This document shows positions 6,910 through 9,228 of a stretch of DNA of 9,228 bases, piece after piece; the first letter of the stretch is position 1, and every line of letters begins with the position of its first letter. The stretch is from an uncultured Alistipes sp. (GTDB lineage: Bacteria; Bacteroidota; Bacteroidia; Bacteroidales; Rikenellaceae). The position numbers and the translations under genes are program-made. The notes below the pieces were generated by a model. It had not been told where the DNA came from and did not search any database. It saw nothing but the letters and a program-made list of their open reading frames with translations. The DNA lies in the NCBI GenBank assembly GCA_947173915.1, contig CAMWGZ010000043.1, positions 1 to 9,228 on the forward strand, read 5' to 3'.

Positions 6910-8040
6910 TTAGTTTTGCGGTGCGGCGGCGGGGACGACGCGCATCCCCTCCCTGAGTTTCTGTATTCCCGTCACGGCCACCCGTTCGCCGGGTTGCAGC
7001 CCCTCTTCGACGGCCCAGAGCGCTCCGAAGGTCTCGCCCGGCGTGATGCGGCGGTATTCGGCCGTGCTGTCCGTGCGGATGACCCACACCGACGAGGCGT
7101 CGAGGATCTGGCTCACGCTCTGCGAGGGCACCAGCACGCGGGGGCGTTTTGCCCCGAGGTTGGCTTCGATGCGGGCGAACTGTCCCGCCTTGAGGCGGTA
7201 GGAGGGGTTCGGGAAGCGGACGATCAGCACGATCGTTCCCGTCGCGGTCGATACGGCGGTGCGCGTGTAGTCGTATTTCCCGGCGAAGGGATAGCGGGTG
7301 CCGTCGGCCTCGTAGAGCACGATGTCGGAGAGCAGCCCCGCGTTGTCGTAGATCATCGCGCGGTCGCCGTCCAGAGCGAGGAACTGGGCCATCGGGATGG
7401 CGATCGAGACCGTTACCGTGTCGATGTTCATGATCGTGGTCAGGGTGGGGATCTGGGTCCCGGGGCCGACCAGGTCGCCCTTCCCGGCGTTCGACGACTC
7501 GATGATGCCGTCGATCGGGGAGTAGATCTTGGTGTAGCTCAGGTTGAGGCCGGCGTTGCGCACGGCCTGCTCGGCAGCCTTCACGTCGGCGCGGGCTGCG
7601 GCGTAACGCGCGGTGTACTGGTCGAGCTGCGCGGCGCTGATGGCATTGATCCCGGCCAGCGGCACCGCCCGGTCGTAGTTGTTGCGGGCTTCGAGCGCCA
7701 GCGCCCTGCTCGACTCCAGGGCGGCCTGTGCCGAGAGCAGCGCCGAGTAGTACTCCCGGTTGTCGATCTCGAAGAGCAGCTGCCCCTTGCGGACGGGCAT
7801 CCCCTTGCGGTAGTGGCGGGCGGCGAGGAAGCCGCTGACGCGGGGTTCGATGATCACTTCGCTGTCGCTGCCGATCTCGGAGATGAAGCTGCGGCGCACG
7901 TAGAGCGAGTCGCTCCGGGCGACCGCCGTTGCGATCTCCAGCGTCTGTCCGGCGGCGGTTTCCGCCTGCGGCCTGCAGGCGGTCGCGACGAGGGCTGCGA
8001 GTGCGGCGATCGCTGCGGTAAGTAGCGTTTTTTTGCACAT
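6910..8040 (-). CDS. RND efflux membrane fusion protein (periplasmic adaptor), AcrA/MexA type lipoprotein
   Basis: A 376-residue adaptor that links the inner-membrane pump to the outer-membrane duct in the periplasm. The N-terminus has K3-K4, a hydrophobic stretch at 5-19 and a cysteine at C22 (ATAC), making it a likely lipoprotein, though the -3 position is alanine rather than the preferred leucine. Next come the biotinyl-lipoyl-like half EPRVSGFL at 65-72 with VRKGQLLFEID at 83-93, an alanine-rich helical hairpin at about 97-165, and the second lipoyl half YSPIDGII at 173-180. The beta-barrel and membrane-proximal regions follow, with YRLKAGQFARI at 281-291, VPSQSV at 304-309 and GLQPGERVAVTG at 347-358. 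The ATG at 8040 is chosen because it starts the signal peptide; a TTG at 8079 in the same frame would add 13 charged residues in front of it. It is the first gene of the efflux operon. No TetR, AraC or MarR gene lies next to it. Confidence 0.94.
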   Translation of the reverse strand: MCKKTLLTAAIAALAALVATACRPQAETAAGQTLEIATAVARSDSLYVRRSFISEIGSDSEVIIEPRVSGFLAARHYRKGMPVRKGQLLFEIDNREYYSALLSAQAALESSRALALEARNNYDRAVPLAGINAISAAQLDQYTARYAAARADVKAAEQAVRNAGLNLSYTKIYSPIDGIIESSNAGKGDLVGPGTQIPTLTTIMNIDTVTVSIAIPMAQFLALDGDRAMIYDNAGLLSDIVLYEADGTRYPFAGKYDYTRTAVSTATGTIVLIVRFPNPSYRLKAGQFARIEANLGAKRPRVLVPSQSVSQILDASSVWVIRTDSTAEYRRITPGETFGALWAVEEGLQPGERVAVTGIQKLREGMRVVPAAAPQN

Positions 8041-8135
8041 GTCTCTTTTCGTTTTTTCCGTTCGTATTCGCCGGGGCAACTAATGTGCCTCGAATGACGC
8101 GGCCGGCGATTTTTTTCCGAAATAACGGCGGCGCG

Positions 8136-8178
8136 AAGGGGTGCAGGCTCCGTTTTTGCCCCTTGTCCGGGAGCCTGC
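8136..8178. repeat. Two interleaved inverted repeats (possible pseudoknot or operator)
   Basis: AAGGGG at 8136-8141 is complementary to CCCCTT at 8159-8164. GCAGGCTCC at 8143-8151 is complementary to GGAGCCTGC at 8170-8178. The arms alternate (A, B, A', B'), so in RNA they would form either an H-type pseudoknot or two exclusive hairpins. As DNA, the 9-base repeat with an 18-base gap could be a protein-binding site. It lies about 100-140 bases upstream of the efflux operon start and about 120 bases upstream of the TPM promoter. Only the complementarity is observed. Confidence 0.4.
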
Positions 8179-8211
8179 GGAGCGTCGGGATGCCATGAAC
8201 GGGCCGATTCT

Positions 8212-8236
8212 GTCCCGAAAAGACGGGACGGTCCCG
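8212..8236. repeat. GTCCCG / CGGGAC / GTCCCG repeat cluster
   Basis: GTCCCG at 8212-8217, its reverse complement CGGGAC at 8224-8229, and GTCCCG again at 8231-8236. The first pair makes a 6-base-pair hairpin with an AAAAGA loop. The spacing of the inverted copies (12 bases between starts) would suit a dimeric regulator. No regulator gene is in the window, so binding is only a suggestion. Confidence 0.3.
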
Positions 8237-8273
8237 CTGCGGGTGCCGCCCCGCGAAAATAACCCGCCGGATA

Positions 8274-8305
8274 TTTGGTGCATTCCCCCGGATTGGCTAT
8301 TTTTG
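8274..8305 (+). promoter_or_regulatory. Promoter of the TPM-domain gene
   Basis: The -33 element TTTG lies at 8274-8277 and the -7 box TATTTTTG at 8298-8305, 20 bases apart. Both match the Bacteroidota consensus fully. Transcription should start at about 8309-8312. That is on or beside the two adjacent ATG codons at 8308 and 8311, so the mRNA would have almost no leader. Confidence 0.7.
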
Positions 8306-8310
8306 TGATG

Positions 8311-9228
8311 ATGGGAAAAATTATCTGTACGCTCGTTTTCTTCGTGGCGGCGCTTCCGCTGTGGGCCGGAAACCCCTACCGGGTGGCCGACATACCCAAC
8401 GTGCAGGTCGGGAATCGCTACCGTTTCGTCTCGGATCCCGACGGACTGCTCGATGCGGCTTCCGTCGCCACGCTCGACTCCCTCTGCTATGCGCTGCGCC
8501 ACAAGGGGCTGGCGCAGGTCGCCGTCGTGGCGGTCGGGGATGTCGTCGGGGATGACCTCTTCGATTTCGCCTTCCGTCTCTTCTCCGCCTGGGGTGTCGG
8601 CCGGGCCGATTCGGACAACGGGCTGGGGATTTTGCTCGCAGTCGATCGGCGGGAGGTGCGGTTCCTGACGGGACCGGGACTCGAGGGCGTGCTGCCCGAT
8701 GCGCTCTGCAAGAGGATTCAGGCGACCCGGATGCTTCCCTGCTTCCGGGAGGGGGACTACGGTGCCGGTCTGGTCGCGGGCGTGCGAGCCGTCGCCTCGG
8801 TGCTGGAGGGGAGCGAACTCGACCTGGGGGCGAACGACGACTATGTCGGCGAAGAGCTTCCCCTCGGACGTGTTTTGCTCCTCGTCTTCGGTGCGCTCGC
8901 CGTACTGCTGGCGCTCGTGACGCTCCTCTACCTGCATTCGGTCCGCTGCCCGCGCTGCCGGGCCTACGCTCTGGTGCAGCAGGAGCGCCGGCTGGTCTCC
9001 CACACCGAATATTACGATCTCTACGAATACCTCTATCGCTGCCGCCGCTGCGGCCATACGGTGCGCCGCCGTTCGAAGAGCGCCCGTGACGACCAGGGAA
9101 GCAACCATCGCGGCGGCGGAGGCATGTGGATCGGCGGCTTCGGCGGCGGACGTGCCTCGGGCGGCGGTTTCGGAGGAGGTTTCGGCGGCGGCAGCTTCGG
9201 TGGCGGCGGTGCCGGCTCGAAGTGGTAG
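8311..9228 (+). CDS. TPM-domain membrane protein with C-terminal zinc ribbon and glycine-rich tail
   Basis: A 305-residue envelope protein of the TPM/YgcG group (TPM_phosphatase domain). The order is: an N-terminal hydrophobic signal at 1-20 ending WAG; the TPM domain at about 27-167; a transmembrane helix at about 187-208; a four-cysteine zinc ribbon with CPRC at 213-216 and CRRC at 244-247; and a Gly/Phe/Ser-rich tail from 268 to the final SKW. TPM hallmarks are VSDPDGLL at 40-47, LFSAWGVG at 90-97, NGLGILLAV at 103-111, FLTGPGLEGVLPD at 118-130 and FREGDYGAGL at 145-154. The TPM domain should face the periplasm, with the zinc ribbon and tail in the cytoplasm. Biochemical roles reported for TPM proteins vary (acid phosphatase activity, photosystem II repair in plants), so no reaction is assigned here. 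These genes often neighbour lemA; the next gene lies outside the window. The ATG at 8308 is an equal alternative start, adding one Met. A TTG at 8275 is excluded because it lies inside the -33 element. Confidence 0.88.
   Translation: MGKIICTLVFFVAALPLWAGNPYRVADIPNVQVGNRYRFVSDPDGLLDAASVATLDSLCYALRHKGLAQVAVVAVGDVVGDDLFDFAFRLFSAWGVGRADSDNGLGILLAVDRREVRFLTGPGLEGVLPDALCKRIQATRMLPCFREGDYGAGLVAGVRAVASVLEGSELDLGANDDYVGEELPLGRVLLLVFGALAVLLALVTLLYLHSVRCPRCRAYALVQQERRLVSHTEYYDLYEYLYRCRRCGHTVRRRSKSARDDQGSNHRGGGGMWIGGFGGGRASGGGFGGGFGGGSFGGGGAGSKW

Larger units (their letters stand above)
8041..8310. other. Divergent intergenic region between the efflux operon and the TPM gene
   Basis: About 270 bases without a believable gene. 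It must hold the efflux operon promoter on the minus strand and holds the TPM promoter on the plus strand. On the minus strand I see no full TAnnTTTG box. The nearest is TATTTTCG at 8261-8254, one mismatch, with no -33 partner; it would give a leader of about 210 bases. Structured elements are the interleaved inverted repeats at 8136-8178, a GTCCCG/CGGGAC cluster at 8212-8236 and a GCGGG/CCCGC hairpin at 8239-8254. T tracts lie at 8110-8116 and 8153-8157. The open frame that crosses this region on the minus strand reads antisense to the TPM gene and is not a gene. Confidence 0.6.

Noticed and set aside
4450..8025. A plus-strand open frame of nearly 1,200 codons antisense to the efflux pump and adaptor
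   Set aside because: It is antisense to two genes with intact family motifs. Its translation is full of His, Asp, Arg and Gly repeats typical of GC-rich shadow frames, with no recognisable domain.
5666..8038. A minus-strand open frame of about 790 codons across the adaptor and pump genes
   Set aside because: It is out of frame with both real genes on the same strand, and its translation is Arg- and Pro-rich low complexity. Not a fusion gene.
8254..8261. TATTTTCG on the minus strand as the efflux operon -7 box
   Set aside because: One mismatch in the conserved TTTG, no -33 element at the right distance, and a leader of about 210 bases would result. Kept only as a remark.
8080..9108. A minus-strand frame antisense to the TPM gene that could look like the first gene of the efflux operon
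   Set aside because: It covers almost the whole TPM coding region in reverse and lacks any motif; the TPM domain on the plus strand is well supported.
9115..9225. GGC-rich repeats at the end of the window as a possible tandem repeat or CRISPR-like array
   Set aside because: They encode the Gly-rich tail normal for TPM proteins; units are irregular and there are no spacers.

Overview
This window looks like a stretch of ordinary chromosome from a GC-rich member of the Bacteroidota, most likely an Alistipes-like gut bacterium. The genus is an inference. The phylum rests on four intergenic boxes that match the Bacteroidota -7 promoter consensus TAnnTTTG (at 47-54, 606-613, 2319-2312 on the minus strand, and 8298-8305), each just upstream of a gene. 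It is also supported by the absence of clear Shine-Dalgarno sequences and by the lipoprotein-anchored efflux subunits.

Layout. (1) 1-1550, plus strand: a SpoU/TrmH-type RNA 2'-O-methyltransferase (72-608), then panB for pantothenate synthesis (648-1463). Each has its own promoter, and the panB promoter lies inside the end of the methyltransferase gene. A long perfect hairpin (1509-1545) lies between panB and the convergent gene that follows. (2) 1605-2319, minus strand: a YggS/PLPBP-family PLP homeostasis protein with its own promoter. (3) 2396-8040, minus strand: a complete tripartite RND efflux operon, transcribed as membrane fusion lipoprotein, inner-membrane pump, outer-membrane factor. 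The last two genes overlap by 4 bases (ATGA). No regulator gene is adjacent. (4) 8041-8310: a divergent intergenic region of about 270 bases containing several inverted repeats and a good plus-strand promoter. (5) 8311-9228, plus strand: a TPM-domain membrane protein with a zinc ribbon and glycine-rich tail, ending exactly at the window edge.

How the genes work together. The three efflux genes encode one envelope-spanning machine: pump, adaptor and exit duct. PanB (first committed step to pantothenate and CoA) and YggS (PLP balance) are housekeeping metabolism; they converge and need not be co-regulated. The methyltransferase and TPM protein are separate units.

I found no sign of a new defence, mobile or biosynthetic system, no CRISPR array and no tRNA or rRNA. 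The most interesting points are in the non-coding sequence: a stop codon that is also part of a promoter, a probable leaderless mRNA, and interleaved inverted repeats upstream of the efflux operon. Many long open frames overlap the real genes on both strands; these are by-products of high GC.
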